Of a DNA stretch of 64,000 nt, positions 44,158-53,171 are shown piece after piece. This DNA comes from Methylosinus sp. Sm6 (GTDB lineage: Bacteria; Pseudomonadota; Alphaproteobacteria; Rhizobiales; Beijerinckiaceae), in contig NZ_JAINDZ010000018.1 of NCBI RefSeq assembly GCF_019802345.1, positions 37,987 through 101,986 on the forward strand. Direction: 5' to 3'. The stretch's first letter is position 1, and every line of letters starts with the position of its first letter. A program made the translations under genes and the position numbers. The notes beneath the pieces are model-generated. The model did no database searches and was not told the origin of the DNA. It saw only the letters and a program-made list of their open reading frames with translations.

Positions 44158-45300
44158 ATGAAAACCGTCGGCCTCTTCGCCGGGATCGGCGGCCTCGAGC
44201 TGGGGCTCGCCCGCGCCGGCCATGACTGCCTGCTCCTCTGCGAGAACTGGCCGCTCGCGGCGCGTGTGCTGGCGGCGCGCTTCCCGGAGGTTCCGAACGC
44301 CGGCGACATCGCCTCGCTGCGGCGCCTGCCCGGCGGGACGGAGCTCGTCGCCGCCGGCTTTCCCTGCCAGGATCTGAGCCAGGCCGGCCGCACCGCCGGC
44401 ATAGAGGGCCGAAAGTCGGGCCTCGTCGCGCATGTCTTCCGCCTGCTCGACGCCGAGCGCGCGCCCTTCGCCCTGCTGGAAAACGTCTCCTTTATGCTGC
44501 GCCTCGACGGCGGCCGCGCCATGGCGCGTCTCGTCGCCGCCTTCGAGGAGCGCGGCTATCGCTGGGCTTATCGCGTCGTCGACACGCTCGCCTTCCTGCC
44601 GCAGCGCCGCCAGCGCGTGCTGTTTCTCGCGTCGCGCGCGGGCGATCCCGCCGACGCGCTGTTGGTCGACGAGGCGGCGCCGGCGCCGCGGCGCGCGGCG
44701 CTCGGTACGCATGCGCATGGATTTTATTGGACCGAAGGCGTGCGCGGGCTCGGCTGGGCGGCGGACGCCGTGCCGACCTTGAAGAACGGCTCGACGCTCG
44801 GCATCGCCTCGCCGCCCGCCATCCTGCTGCCCGGCGGCGCCATCGTCACGCCGGACATTCGCGACGCCGAGCGGCTGCAGGGCTTTCCCGCCGATTGGAC
44901 CGAGCCGGCCGAAACCCTCGCCCGCGCCTCCTGGCGCTGGTCGCTCATCGGCAATGCGGTGAGCGTCCCCGTGGCGCAATGGGCGGGCGAACGCCTCGCC
45001 GCGCCCGGCTGCTATGATCGCGCCCGCGACGGCGCGCCGCTGTCGGCCGGCGCGCGCTGGCCGCGGGCGGCGCGCTTCGACGGACACGAGCGCCGCGCCG
45101 TCGCCATCTCGGAATTTCCGCAGTGGCGGGAGCGCGCGCCGCTGCATCTCTTCCTCGCGCATCCGGGCAAGCCGCTCTCGGCGCGCGCCAGCGCCGGCTT
45201 CCTCGCCCGCACGCAGCGGGCGCGGCTGCGCTTTGCGCCGGGATTTCGCGAGGCGGTGGCCGCCCATCTCGAGGCGATGCGGGCGCCGGCGGCGCAATGA
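44158..45300 (+). CDS. DNA (cytosine-5) methyltransferase
   Basis: A 380-residue C5 methylase. The start at 44158 gives MKTVGLFAGIGGLELGLARAGH, motif I. Motif IV is GFPCQDLSQAG with the catalytic Cys, motif VI LLENVSFML, motif VIII LPQRRQRVLFLAS, and motif X IGNAVSVPVAQW; the target-recognition part lies between VIII and IX, around TEGVRGLGWAADAVPTLKNG. The C-terminal 90 residues extend past motif X. The next gene, overlapping by ATGA, encodes Vsr, the usual companion of Dcm-type enzymes that make CCWGG-like methylation. The recognition site cannot be read here. No restriction enzyme gene is adjacent. Confidence 0.93.
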   Translation: MKTVGLFAGIGGLELGLARAGHDCLLLCENWPLAARVLAARFPEVPNAGDIASLRRLPGGTELVAAGFPCQDLSQAGRTAGIEGRKSGLVAHVFRLLDAERAPFALLENVSFMLRLDGGRAMARLVAAFEERGYRWAYRVVDTLAFLPQRRQRVLFLASRAGDPADALLVDEAAPAPRRAALGTHAHGFYWTEGVRGLGWAADAVPTLKNGSTLGIASPPAILLPGGAIVTPDIRDAERLQGFPADWTEPAETLARASWRWSLIGNAVSVPVAQWAGERLAAPGCYDRARDGAPLSAGARWPRAARFDGHERRAVAISEFPQWRERAPLHLFLAHPGKPLSARASAGFLARTQRARLRFAPGFREAVAAHLEAMRAPAAQ

Positions 45301-45731
45301 AGACGCCGAAGGCCAGCGACCCCGCCCGCTCCGCGCTGATGAAGCGCGTGCGCCAGGCGCGCACTTCGGCCGAGGAGGCGGTCGCCGTCGGCCTGCGGCG
45401 GGCGGGCTTGTTCTATCGGCGCAATTGCAAGGGGCTGCCCGGCGCGCCCGATTTCGCCAACCGGCGGCGCAAATGGGCGATCTTCGTCAACGGCTGCTTC
45501 TGGCACCATCACAAGATTTGCCGGCGCGGCACGATTCCGAAGCAGAACCGCGCCTTCTGGCTGGAGAAATTCGCCGCCAACCGCGCCCGCGACGCGCGCA
45601 AGGCGCGGGCCTTGCGCGCGGCCGGCTTCTATGTCGCCTTCGTGTGGGAGTGCGAGGCCTTCGATCCCGCGCGGCTCGAAAGGCGAATCGCGCGGCTGCA
45701 ACGGAGGGCGGGCCGGGCGGGCGAGGGGTAG
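45297..45731 (+). CDS. vsr: Very short patch repair endonuclease Vsr
   Basis: Vsr nicks beside T:G mismatches made by deamination of 5-methylcytosine, starting repair. The 144-residue product has the family pattern TSAEEAVAVGLRRAGLFYRRN, LPGAPDFANRRRKWAIFVNGCFWHHHKICRRG with the metal-binding Asp and zinc-site His/Cys, and LEKFAANRARDARKARALRAAGFYVAFVWECE. It is translationally coupled to the methylase (ATGA), as expected for an enzyme that protects that site. Confidence 0.94.
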   Translation: MKTPKASDPARSALMKRVRQARTSAEEAVAVGLRRAGLFYRRNCKGLPGAPDFANRRRKWAIFVNGCFWHHHKICRRGTIPKQNRAFWLEKFAANRARDARKARALRAAGFYVAFVWECEAFDPARLERRIARLQRRAGRAGEG

Positions 45732-45863
45732 AATCGGCCCCGGCGAGCCGCCCGAGCCGTGGCCGCGCTTCTGGCAAAGCGGCCGGCAAATTGCTACAAG
45801 CCGCCACCGGCCCGTCTATATACCCCGCGCGGCCCTTCGAGATTTACGAGACAGGTCGACCCC

Positions 45864-46457
45864 ATGCGCAGCGCCAGCATCGAGCGCAACACGAAAGAGA
45901 CCCGGATTTCCGTCGCCGTCGACCTCGACGGCGAGGGGCGGTCGGAGATTGCCACGGGGATCGGCTTCTTCGACCATATGCTCGATCAGATCGCCCGCCA
46001 CGCGCCGCTCGATCTCTCCGTCGCGGCCGAGGGCGACCTGCATATCGACGGCCATCATACGGTCGAGGACGTCGGCATCGCGCTCGGCCAGGCTGTGGAC
46101 AGAGCGCTCGGCGACCGCAAGGGCATCGCCCGCTACGGCGACGCCCATGTGCCGCTGGACGAGGCGCTGGCCCGCGTCGTCGTCGATATTTCGGGGCGGC
46201 CCTTCCTCGTCTACGACGTGGCCTTTCCCTCGGCCAAGATCGGCGAGTTCGACACCGAGCTGACGCGTGAATTCTTCCAGGCCTTCGCGACCAATGCGCG
46301 CGTCGGGCTGCATGTCGAGTCACTGCGCGGGGTCAATTCGCATCATATAGCCGAGTGCTGCTTCAAGGGCTTCGCCCGCGCGCTCGGCAAGGCGGCGGCG
46401 CTCGATCCGCGCCGCGGCGGCGTCGTTCCTTCGACCAAGGGCACGCTCACCAGCTGA
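45864..46457 (+). CDS. hisB: Imidazoleglycerol-phosphate dehydratase HisB
   Basis: HisB catalyses the sixth step of histidine synthesis. The start at 45864 gives [15 protein letters not shown] and 197 residues, the monofunctional length. Metal-binding histidines are in [30 protein letters not shown] and [17 protein letters not shown]. It opens the his operon, 132 bp after vsr. Confidence 0.96.
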   Translation: MRSASIERNTKETRISVAVDLDGEGRSEIATGIGFFDHMLDQIARHAPLDLSVAAEGDLHIDGHHTVEDVGIALGQAVDRALGDRKGIARYGDAHVPLDEALARVVVDISGRPFLVYDVAFPSAKIGEFDTELTREFFQAFATNARVGLHVESLRGVNSHHIAECCFKGFARALGKAAALDPRRGGVVPSTKGTLTS

Positions 46458-46474
46458 TGAGGAGAGGCGGGCCC

Positions 46475-46939
46475 ATGGCCGTCTATACCGTGCATATTCC
46501 GCAGGGCCGATGGGGCGAGCGGCCCGCGCCCGACAAAATCGTCTTCCTGCGCGACGGGTTTTCGCTCGCGGCCTTTCTGCTCGGGCCGATCTGGCTGCTG
46601 TGGCGGCGGGCCTGGCTTCCGGCTGTCTCGTGGACCGTCCTGCTCGGCGTCATCGGCGCGCTCGCGGCGACGGGCCTGTCGGCGGAGGCTGTGTCCGTGC
46701 TGGAGATCGCCCTCGCCGCGCTGCTCGGATTCGAGGGCTCGCGTGTCGTCGCCTGGTCGCTGGCGCGCCGCGGCTATACGGAGAGCGCCGTGGTCGTCGG
46801 CGACAGTCTCGACGAGGCCGAGGCCGCGTTCTTCTTCTCGCTGCAGCAGGGCGGCCCGAGCGCGAGCGGGCCGGCGTCGGGCGGCGCCGCGGCGACGCGC
46901 CACGCCATCGGAGGATTGTTCGAGGAGATCAGGCCGTGA
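46475..46939 (+). CDS. DUF2628 membrane protein
   Basis: A 154-residue protein. The ATG at 46475 has GGAGAGG upstream. It begins with a short soluble part ([27 protein letters not shown]), followed by hydrophobic segments ([57 protein letters not shown]). The soluble C-terminus ends GGLFEEIRP. It belongs to the DUF2628 family, which is conserved between hisB and hisH in many alphaproteobacteria. Function unknown. It overlaps hisH by 4 bp. Confidence 0.85.
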   Translation: MAVYTVHIPQGRWGERPAPDKIVFLRDGFSLAAFLLGPIWLLWRRAWLPAVSWTVLLGVIGALAATGLSAEAVSVLEIALAALLGFEGSRVVAWSLARRGYTESAVVVGDSLDEAEAAFFFSLQQGGPSASGPASGGAAATRHAIGGLFEEIRP

Positions 46940-47586
46940 CCACGGCGATCATCGATTACGGCTCGGGCAATCTGCATTCGGCGTTGAAGGCGTTCGAGCG
47001 GGCGGCGAGGGAGAGCGGCTCCGCCGCGGCCATTCGCGTGACCGATGATCCGGAGGTCGTGCGCCGGGCGGAGCGAGTCTGCTTGCCGGGAGTAGGGGCG
47101 TTTCGCGACTGCCGCGCCGGGCTCGCCGCTCGGCCGGGGCTCGACGAGGCGCTGCGCGAGGCGGCGATCTCTCGCGGACGGCCGTTTCTCGGCATTTGCG
47201 TCGGCATGCAGCTGATGGCGACGCGCGGCCTCGAGCATGGCGAGGAGCCGGGGCTCGACTGGATCGCCGGCGATGTCGCGGCGATCGAGCCGAAAGACTC
47301 GAGCCTCAAGATTCCGCATATGGGCTGGAACACGCTGGAGCTGGCGCGGCCGCATCCGCTGTTCGAGGGGATCGCGACCGGGGCGTCGGGGCTGCATGCC
47401 TATTTCGTGCATTCCTATCAATTCCTGCCGACCTCGCGCGCCCATGTCGTCGCGACGACGGATTACGGCGAGGCGCTGACGGCGGTCGTCGCCCGCGACA
47501 ATCTCGTCGGCACGCAGTTCCATCCCGAGAAGAGCCAGACGCTCGGCCTCGCTCTCATCGGCAATTTTCTGAGGTGGCGTCCGTGA
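46936..47586 (+). CDS. hisH: Imidazole glycerol phosphate synthase glutaminase subunit HisH
   Basis: HisH releases ammonia from glutamine for HisF. The GTG at 46936 overlaps the previous stop (GTGA) and gives [22 protein letters not shown]. The nucleophile Cys is in [12 protein letters not shown], and the His-Glu pair is in [14 protein letters not shown]. The 216-residue length is normal. Confidence 0.95.
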   Translation: MTTAIIDYGSGNLHSALKAFERAARESGSAAAIRVTDDPEVVRRAERVCLPGVGAFRDCRAGLAARPGLDEALREAAISRGRPFLGICVGMQLMATRGLEHGEEPGLDWIAGDVAAIEPKDSSLKIPHMGWNTLELARPHPLFEGIATGASGLHAYFVHSYQFLPTSRAHVVATTDYGEALTAVVARDNLVGTQFHPEKSQTLGLALIGNFLRWRP

Positions 47587-48323
47587 TCCTGTTTCCCGCG
47601 ATCGATCTGAAGGAAGGTCAATGCGTGCGCCTCGTCGAGGGCGAGATGTCCTCGGCGATGGTGTTCAACGACGATCCGGCGGCGCAGGCCGTCGCCTTCG
47701 CCGCCCAGGGCTTCGAATATCTGCATGTGGTCGATCTCGACGGCGCCTTCGCCGGCGCGCCGATGAACGCGCTCGCGGTCGAGGCTATTCTGGGCGCGAT
47801 CGGGATTCCGGTGCAGCTCGGCGGCGGCATCCGCGAGATGCGCACCATCGCGCGCTGGCTGGAGAAGGGCGTCTCGCGCGTCATCATCGGCACGGCGGCG
47901 GTGCGCGACCCGGCGCTGGTGCGCGAGGCGGCTCGGCTCTATCCCGGCCGCATCGCCGTCGGCATCGACGCCAAGGACGGCTTCGTCGCGGTGGAGGGCT
48001 GGGCGCGCCGCACCCATGTCTCGGCCCCGGACCTCGGCCGTAGCTTCGAGGACGCGGGCGTCTCGGCCATCGTCTACACCGACATCTCGCGCGACGGCGT
48101 GCTGAAGGGGCTGAACATAGAGGCGACGTTGGCGCTCGCCGAGGCGCTGACGATTCCCGTGATCGCCTCGGGCGGCCTCGCCTCGCTCGCCGATATCGAG
48201 CGCCTGCTGCAGCCCGACTGCAAGAAGCTCGCGGGCGCGATCACCGGCCGCGCGCTCTATGATGGGCGGCTCGACCCGGCCGAGGCGCTGGCGCTGATCC
48301 GGGCGGCGAAGGAGGCGGCGTGA
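47583..48323 (+). CDS. hisA: Phosphoribosylformimino-AICAR isomerase HisA
   Basis: HisA is the TIM-barrel isomerase of the fourth step of the pathway. The GTG at 47583 overlaps the hisH stop. The product (246 residues) has [18 protein letters not shown], with catalytic Asp in the first strand, [21 protein letters not shown], and the second Asp in [17 protein letters not shown] and IASGG loops bind phosphate. It is followed directly by two unknown genes instead of hisF. Confidence 0.95.
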   Translation: MILFPAIDLKEGQCVRLVEGEMSSAMVFNDDPAAQAVAFAAQGFEYLHVVDLDGAFAGAPMNALAVEAILGAIGIPVQLGGGIREMRTIARWLEKGVSRVIIGTAAVRDPALVREAARLYPGRIAVGIDAKDGFVAVEGWARRTHVSAPDLGRSFEDAGVSAIVYTDISRDGVLKGLNIEATLALAEALTIPVIASGGLASLADIERLLQPDCKKLAGAITGRALYDGRLDPAEALALIRAAKEAA

Positions 48324-48694
48324 GGCAGGACGACCCGGTCAGGAGCTGGACATCGCGCGCGGGAATCGTTCGCGTTCGCAATGCCCTGAATCCGCTTCTC
48401 TGGTCGATCAGCCTCGGCACGCCCATGTGCTGGGTGGCGGCGTATTTCTTTCGTGACGACACGATCTTGAAATACGGCTTTTCCGCGCTCGGCGCGCTTC
48501 CCATCTTGGGGACTCTCGCAGCTTATGCCGTGTTCTTGTTTCGGGATCCGACGCGCCTGCAATCCGAGGAATATCAGCTTCGCCATCAAGCGCTTCAAAT
48601 TCTGCACAAGCAGGGTGACAACAGCGATATTGTGGATGTGGCCGTCGAAAGGCTGAGCTTGCGCATCGAGGAGAGGTCGCCGGAGGAGCCATGA
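48320..48694 (+). CDS. Two-helix membrane protein of unknown function, inserted in the his operon
   Basis: A 124-residue protein. Its GTG start overlaps the hisA stop (GTGA). Two hydrophobic helices are clear: [19 protein letters not shown] and [21 protein letters not shown]. The C-terminal 50 residues are soluble and helical ([27 protein letters not shown]), a phrase seen in some small membrane proteins of accessory loci, which I cannot name firmly. Base composition is visibly less GC-rich than hisA and hisF. It is coupled to the next gene by ATGA, and the two look like a unit. Confidence 0.7.
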   Translation: MRQDDPVRSWTSRAGIVRVRNALNPLLWSISLGTPMCWVAAYFFRDDTILKYGFSALGALPILGTLAAYAVFLFRDPTRLQSEEYQLRHQALQILHKQGDNSDIVDVAVERLSLRIEERSPEEP

Positions 48695-49011
48695 GCCGAA
48701 AGCAATATATTGTGGTCGCGCCCGGGGCTTTTCCTCGGCGCGCCGCGTGGGAGCCCAAAGCGGCCAGGCCGCTGGACGATATTCTCGATGTGGGGGATTC
48801 CGTGTTTCTGATGGGCGACAATGTCGCTTTCGTCGAGACGACCCAGGAGATCGCATCGTTGACCGAGAGGCTGCGCGAGAAGCTGTTCGGTGAAACGATG
48901 TTCTTCCTGGCCGATATCACGAGCACGAGCCGCGCCGCAAATATGCCGCAGCAGTTTTGGAGTTATCTCGAGGCGTCTGCCGCCGAAGGGCCGTCCGGGC
49001 GAGCCGCGTGA
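48691..49011 (+). CDS. Small soluble protein of unknown function, partner of the preceding gene
   Basis: A 106-residue protein with no membrane helix. The ATG overlaps the previous stop (ATGA) and its stop overlaps the hisF ATG by one base. The pattern [30 protein letters not shown], then [26 protein letters not shown], follows a strand-helix-strand-helix layout like small ferredoxin-fold (Cas2/SinR-like) proteins; this is inference from layout, not a firm match. Composition is less GC-rich than the his genes around it. Confidence 0.65.
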   Translation: MSRKQYIVVAPGAFPRRAAWEPKAARPLDDILDVGDSVFLMGDNVAFVETTQEIASLTERLREKLFGETMFFLADITSTSRAANMPQQFWSYLEASAAEGPSGRAA

Positions 49012-49781
49012 TGCTGAAATCCCGCCTCATCCCCTGTCTCGACGTGAAAGAAGGCCGCGTCGTCAAAGGCGTCAATTTCGTCGATTTGCGCGACGCCGGC
49101 GATCCGGTGGAATGCGCCATCGCCTATGACGCCGCCGGCGCCGACGAATTATGCTTCCTCGACATCACCGCGAGCCATGAAAATCGCGGCGTCATGCTCG
49201 AGGTCGTGCGGCGCACCGCCGAAGCCTGCTTCATGCCGCTGACCGTCGGCGGAGGCGTGCGCGCCGAGGACGACATCCGCAATCTGCTGCTCGCCGGCGC
49301 CGACAAGGCGTCCATTAATTCCGCCGCCGTCGCCGATCGCGACTTCGTGCGCCGGGCGGCGGAGAAATTCGGCTCGCAATGCGTGGTCGTCGCCATAGAC
49401 GCGAAGAGGGTCGGCGATCATTGGGAGATCTTCACCCATGGCGGCCGCCGCCCCACCGGCATAGACGCCGTAGCCTATGCGAAAGAGGTGACGAGCCTCG
49501 GCGCCGGCGAGATCCTGCTGACCTCGATGGACCGCGACGGAGCCAAGATCGGCTTCGACATCGCGCTCACCCGCGCTGTGGCCGACGCCGTCGACGTGCC
49601 GGTCATCGCCTCGGGCGGCGTCGGGACGCTCGACCATCTGGTCGAGGGCGTGCGCGACGGCCATGCTTCCGCCGTTCTGGCGGCGTCTATCTTCCATTTC
49701 GGCGAGTTCACCATCGAAGAGGCGAAGCTCCATATGGCGAAGGCAGGAATTCCGATGCGTCTCGACGGCCTCGCCGCATGA
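49011..49781 (+). CDS. hisF: Imidazole glycerol phosphate synthase cyclase subunit HisF
   Basis: HisF closes the imidazole ring with ammonia channelled from HisH. The ATG at 49011 is favoured; a GTG directly before it is also possible. The 256-residue barrel has the catalytic Asp in [19 protein letters not shown] and the second in [22 protein letters not shown] and [11 protein letters not shown] bind phosphate. It is separated from hisA by the two unknown genes, though all junctions overlap. Confidence 0.96.
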   Translation: MLKSRLIPCLDVKEGRVVKGVNFVDLRDAGDPVECAIAYDAAGADELCFLDITASHENRGVMLEVVRRTAEACFMPLTVGGGVRAEDDIRNLLLAGADKASINSAAVADRDFVRRAAEKFGSQCVVVAIDAKRVGDHWEIFTHGGRRPTGIDAVAYAKEVTSLGAGEILLTSMDRDGAKIGFDIALTRAVADAVDVPVIASGGVGTLDHLVEGVRDGHASAVLAASIFHFGEFTIEEAKLHMAKAGIPMRLDGLAA

Positions 49782-50104
49782 GCGGGTTTTCGCTCGCCGA
49801 TCTCGCGCGGATCATTCATTCGAAACGGAGCGCCGAGGCGGCGCAATCCTATACGAAGAGCCTGTTCGAAGCCGGAACGCCGCGCATCGCCAAGAAATTC
49901 GGCGAGGAGGCGGTGGAGACCGTGATCGCCGCCATGCAAAACGACAAGCGCGCCTTGACGTCGGAGGCCGCCGACACGTTCTATCATCTGCTGGTGCTGC
50001 TCGAGGCCGGCGGCGTCGCGCTCGACGAGGTGCTCGCCGAGCTCGAACGGCGCACCGCCCAGTCCGGCCTCGAAGAGAAGGCGTCGCGCGGAGACGGAAA
50101 ATGA
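49778..50104 (+). CDS. hisE: Phosphoribosyl-ATP pyrophosphatase HisE
   Basis: HisE carries out the second step of histidine synthesis. The 108-residue product overlaps hisF by ATGA and has [63 protein letters not shown]. The acidic residues EEAVET and EAADTFYH are the metal site of the MazG-like fold. HisI is not fused to it and is not in the window. Confidence 0.96.
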   Translation: MSGFSLADLARIIHSKRSAEAAQSYTKSLFEAGTPRIAKKFGEEAVETVIAAMQNDKRALTSEAADTFYHLLVLLEAGGVALDEVLAELERRTAQSGLEEKASRGDGK

Positions 50105-51066
50105 ACGCCGAGGCCAATCTTCCGGCCGCCGCCGTTCTCTCGCCCTATCGGCGCTTCACCCGCGCCGAATGGGCGAGCCTGCGCGCCGACACGCCGCTGA
50201 CGCTGACGCTCGACGATCTCACGCGGCTCAAATCGCTCGACGATCCGATCTCGCTGGAAGAGGTCATCGAGATTTATCTGCCGCTCTCGCGCCTGCTCGC
50301 GCTCTATGTCGCGGCGACGCAGGGCCTGTTCAAGGCGACGCAACGGTTCCTGGGCGCCGAGGACGGCAAGATGCCCTATATCATCGGCGTCGCCGGCTCG
50401 GTCGCCGTGGGCAAGTCGACGACGGCGCGCATTCTGAAGGCGCTGCTGTCGCGCTGGCCGAACACGCCCAAGGTCGAGCTCGTCACGACGGACGGCTTCC
50501 TCTATCCGAACGCCGTGCTCGAGCGCGAAGGCCTCATGGACAAGAAGGGCTTTCCCGAGAGCTACGACAATCGCGCGCTGCTGCGCTTCCTCTCCGATGT
50601 GAAGGCCGGCCAGCGCAATGTCGCGGCGCCGGTCTATTCGCATCTCACCTATGATGTCGTGCCCGGCGAATATTTCTTTGTCGACAAGCCCGACATTCTC
50701 ATCGTCGAGGGCGTGAATGTTCTCCTGGCGAGCCGCCCGCGCGGCGATGGGCGCGAGATTCCCTTCGTCTCGGATTTCTTCGACTTCTCGGTCTATCTCC
50801 ATGCCGAGGAGGATGTGCTGGAGCAATGGTATGTGGACCGCTTCCGCCGCCTGCGCGAGACGGCGTTTCGCGATCCGCTCTCCTACTTCAAGAAATACGC
50901 CGATCTCGACGACGCCGAGACCGCGCGCGTCGCCAAGGATATCTGGACGCGCATCAATCTCGAGAATCTGCGCCGCAACATCTCGCCGACGCGCCCGCGC
51001 GCGAGCCTGGTGCTGACCAAGGGCGCGGATCACAGAATCGAGGAAGTCGCGCTGCGCAAATTGTGA
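50101..51066 (+). CDS. coaA: Pantothenate kinase, type I (CoaA)
   Basis: CoaA phosphorylates pantothenate, the first and regulated step of coenzyme A synthesis. The 321-residue product overlaps hisE by ATGA. The N-terminus has [15 protein letters not shown], Walker A is [25 protein letters not shown] (residue about 98), and DGFLYPN and LIVEGVNVL are typical of the family. In Hyphomicrobiales coaA normally follows hisE. Confidence 0.95.
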   Translation: MNAEANLPAAAVLSPYRRFTRAEWASLRADTPLTLTLDDLTRLKSLDDPISLEEVIEIYLPLSRLLALYVAATQGLFKATQRFLGAEDGKMPYIIGVAGSVAVGKSTTARILKALLSRWPNTPKVELVTTDGFLYPNAVLEREGLMDKKGFPESYDNRALLRFLSDVKAGQRNVAAPVYSHLTYDVVPGEYFFVDKPDILIVEGVNVLLASRPRGDGREIPFVSDFFDFSVYLHAEEDVLEQWYVDRFRRLRETAFRDPLSYFKKYADLDDAETARVAKDIWTRINLENLRRNISPTRPRASLVLTKGADHRIEEVALRKL

Positions 51067-51089
51067 GCTTCGACCGAAGGAGGCTGCTC

Positions 51090-51551
51090 ATGACCAAGCG
51101 TCTCGATTACGCCGCCATCGCTCCCGACGGCATGAAAGCCATGGCGGGGGTGCATTCCTATGTCGCGCATTGCGGGCTGGGCAAAGCCTTTGTCGAGCTC
51201 GTCTATCTGCGCGTGTCGCAGATCAACGGCTGCGCCTATTGCATCGACCTGCATACGCGCGCGCTGTTGAAGGAGGGGGTGACGATCGAGAAGCTGGCGC
51301 TGGTCTCGGTCTGGCGTGAGGCCGGAGCCCTCTTCGACGCGCGCGAGCAGGCGGCGCTCGCCTGGGCGGAATCGGTGACGCGCGTCTCCGAGACGGGAGC
51401 GCCGGACGACGCTTTCGCCGCAGTCTCCGCGCAGTTCGATCAGAAGGAGGTCGTCGACCTCACCTTGGCGATCTCGCTGATGAATGCGTATAATCGCATG
51501 GCGATCAGCTTTCGCGCGCCTCCGGCTGCGGCCAAATCCGTGCAGGGGTGA
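51090..51551 (+). CDS. AhpD-like carboxymuconolactone decarboxylase family protein
   Basis: A 153-residue helical protein with a strong site (GAAGGAGG) nine bases before the ATG. The active-site segment is LVYLRVSQINGCAYCIDLHTRALLKEG, with CxxC and a downstream His, the pattern of AhpD-type peroxidase partners. NAYNRMAISF near the C-terminus is typical of family members with DUF-type names. The CxxC supports a thiol-redox role rather than a decarboxylase one. It follows coaA after 23 bp. Confidence 0.88.
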   Translation: MTKRLDYAAIAPDGMKAMAGVHSYVAHCGLGKAFVELVYLRVSQINGCAYCIDLHTRALLKEGVTIEKLALVSVWREAGALFDAREQAALAWAESVTRVSETGAPDDAFAAVSAQFDQKEVVDLTLAISLMNAYNRMAISFRAPPAAAKSVQG

Positions 51552-51571
51552 GTCTGCACGCGCAGCGTCCA

Positions 51572-51612
51572 CCCTTCGAGACGCCCGCTGCGCGGGCTCC
51601 TCAGGGTGAGGG
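51572..51612. repeat. Dispersed intergenic repeat, copy B
   Basis: It starts CCCTTCGAGACGC and ends CTCCTCAGGGTGAGGG, with an inner hairpin CCCGC/GCGGG. Copy A at 40895 has the same ends in the same orientation. Confidence 0.75.
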
Positions 51613-51650
51613 GGTGTTGTTGGGATGAGCGTTGATCGGGCGAGCCCGGT

Positions 51651-51693
51651 CCTTCATCCTGAGGAGCGCCCGAAGGGCGCGTCTCGAAGGAGG
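51651..51693. repeat. Dispersed intergenic repeat, copy C, inverted
   Basis: It reads as the reverse complement of copies A and B: CATCCTGAGGAG, then an inner hairpin GCGCCC/GGGCGC, then GTCTCGAAGG. With copy B it forms a large inverted pair between converging genes. Confidence 0.75.
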
Positions 51694-51714
51694 CTCCAGA
51701 AGCGACGACGGCGC

Positions 51715-53157
51715 TCACGCCGCCGGCGCGCTCCACAATTCCTCGATATAGCCGCGGCGGATCCAGCTGCGGAAGCGATAGCGGCGGACGAAGCCGTAAT
51801 CCGGCAGCAGGTCGCCGACCACCGACTGCCGCTCGCCCGACTCGCCGACCTTGCGATTGGCTTCCTGATTGATGCTCAGCAGCAGCGGCGCCCAGGCGCC
51901 GATCCTGCCGAAATAGGAGCGGCAGACCGCTTCGCCCATTTCGGGAAAGGAGTCGCAATTGACGACGATGTCGGCGGCGATCTTCGCGCTCGCATCGGCG
52001 AGCGGCGCGAAGACGAGATCGACGCCGGTTTCGCCCGGCGCGTCGGCGGGATGGCGGAAGGCGACGCGCGCTTGCGGAAGAGCGCGGCTCAGGAAGAAAT
52101 ATTGCATCGCCGAGACGGTCGGCAGATCGACGATAGTGTAATGGCGCGCGTCGCGCATCAGCGCATAGCGCGCGACCTTGCCGAAGCCCCCGCCGATCTC
52201 GCAGACGCGCGGCGCCGACAGTCCGCTCGCCTCGATGACGCGCAGCGCCGCATAGAGCGCCTGAATGTCGCGGCCGTCGAGCACGCGGTCGTCGACGGCG
52301 AGCCCGAACAATCCGTCGAACACATTGGGCGACGCGATCTCGAAGCCGAGCGCGGATTCTATTTCCGCGGCGAGCGCGCGCGACGCGAGGAACATTGTCT
52401 CGCCCATGTAATTCTGCTCGGCGCATTCGGCGCGCGCCAGCCCCATATATTGCGCGAGCGAGGCCAGCATGTCGTGATAGGGCGCGACCGCCGCGCGGCG
52501 CCCTTGCGGCGTCGCCGCGCGAAAATCGCGATAGGCGCGATCGCCCTGCTCGAGGCCCTCGGCCGCCGGCGTCTTCTGCACGCCCACGAGATAGATGGCG
52601 AGCGCGCGCGGATCGCGGCATTCGAGCAGACGCAGCAGCTGCTGGTGGCGATCGGCGACGATCGTCGTCCACATCGCGCCGCCGCCGCCGAGAGCGCGCG
52701 CATGCGATTCGGCGATGCGCGCGCGCCATTCGCTCTGCAGGCGCTCGGCGATCTCCACGTCGCGCTCGTCGGCCATGCGCAGAGAAAGCGTCGGCTCCAG
52801 CAGCGGCAACCCACGGCCTGCCGAGTTCATCAGCTGTGCGCCGACGCCCATTGCCGAAGCTTTGTTGACGAGCCAGAATCCGCCGTGCTTCACGCGCGCG
52901 GCGAGCGTCTCCTCCGGCACGCCCTCGGGCAGGTCGAAGCGAAAGCCGTAGCAGCCGTCGCCGATCCCGGCCTCGACCAGATCGGCGCGCGACGCATCGG
53001 CGCGCGTGACGCCGATGACGGCGCCGGCGGAGCAGATCTCGACGTCGAGCCGCTCGCTCGGCCGCGTACGGTCATGAACCCATCCGGCGATGCGCCGCGC
53101 GTTCGCGCCATCCACATAGCCGACGAATTCCGGCGGGCGTTTTCGCTTGAACCACAT
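51715..53157 (-). CDS. Putative sugar O-methyltransferase with N-terminal glycan-type domain
   Basis: A 480-residue protein. Residues 1-95 form a small beta-rich module (EFVGYVDGANARRIAGWVHDRTRPSERLDVEI) found on many glycan-processing enzymes of alphaproteobacteria. The C-terminal part fits the putative sugar O-methyltransferase family: VCEIGGGFGKVARYALMRDARHYTIVDLPTVSAMQYFFLSRALP holds the SAM site, followed by DIVVNCDSFPEMGEAVCRSYF. It lies 14 bp downstream of the glycosyltransferase gene on the same strand, so the two act together on a polysaccharide. Confidence 0.8.
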   Translation of the reverse strand: MWFKRKRPPEFVGYVDGANARRIAGWVHDRTRPSERLDVEICSAGAVIGVTRADASRADLVEAGIGDGCYGFRFDLPEGVPEETLAARVKHGGFWLVNKASAMGVGAQLMNSAGRGLPLLEPTLSLRMADERDVEIAERLQSEWRARIAESHARALGGGGAMWTTIVADRHQQLLRLLECRDPRALAIYLVGVQKTPAAEGLEQGDRAYRDFRAATPQGRRAAVAPYHDMLASLAQYMGLARAECAEQNYMGETMFLASRALAAEIESALGFEIASPNVFDGLFGLAVDDRVLDGRDIQALYAALRVIEASGLSAPRVCEIGGGFGKVARYALMRDARHYTIVDLPTVSAMQYFFLSRALPQARVAFRHPADAPGETGVDLVFAPLADASAKIAADIVVNCDSFPEMGEAVCRSYFGRIGAWAPLLLSINQEANRKVGESGERQSVVGDLLPDYGFVRRYRFRSWIRRGYIEELWSAPAA

Positions 53158-53171
53158 GCGCAGCCTCCGGC

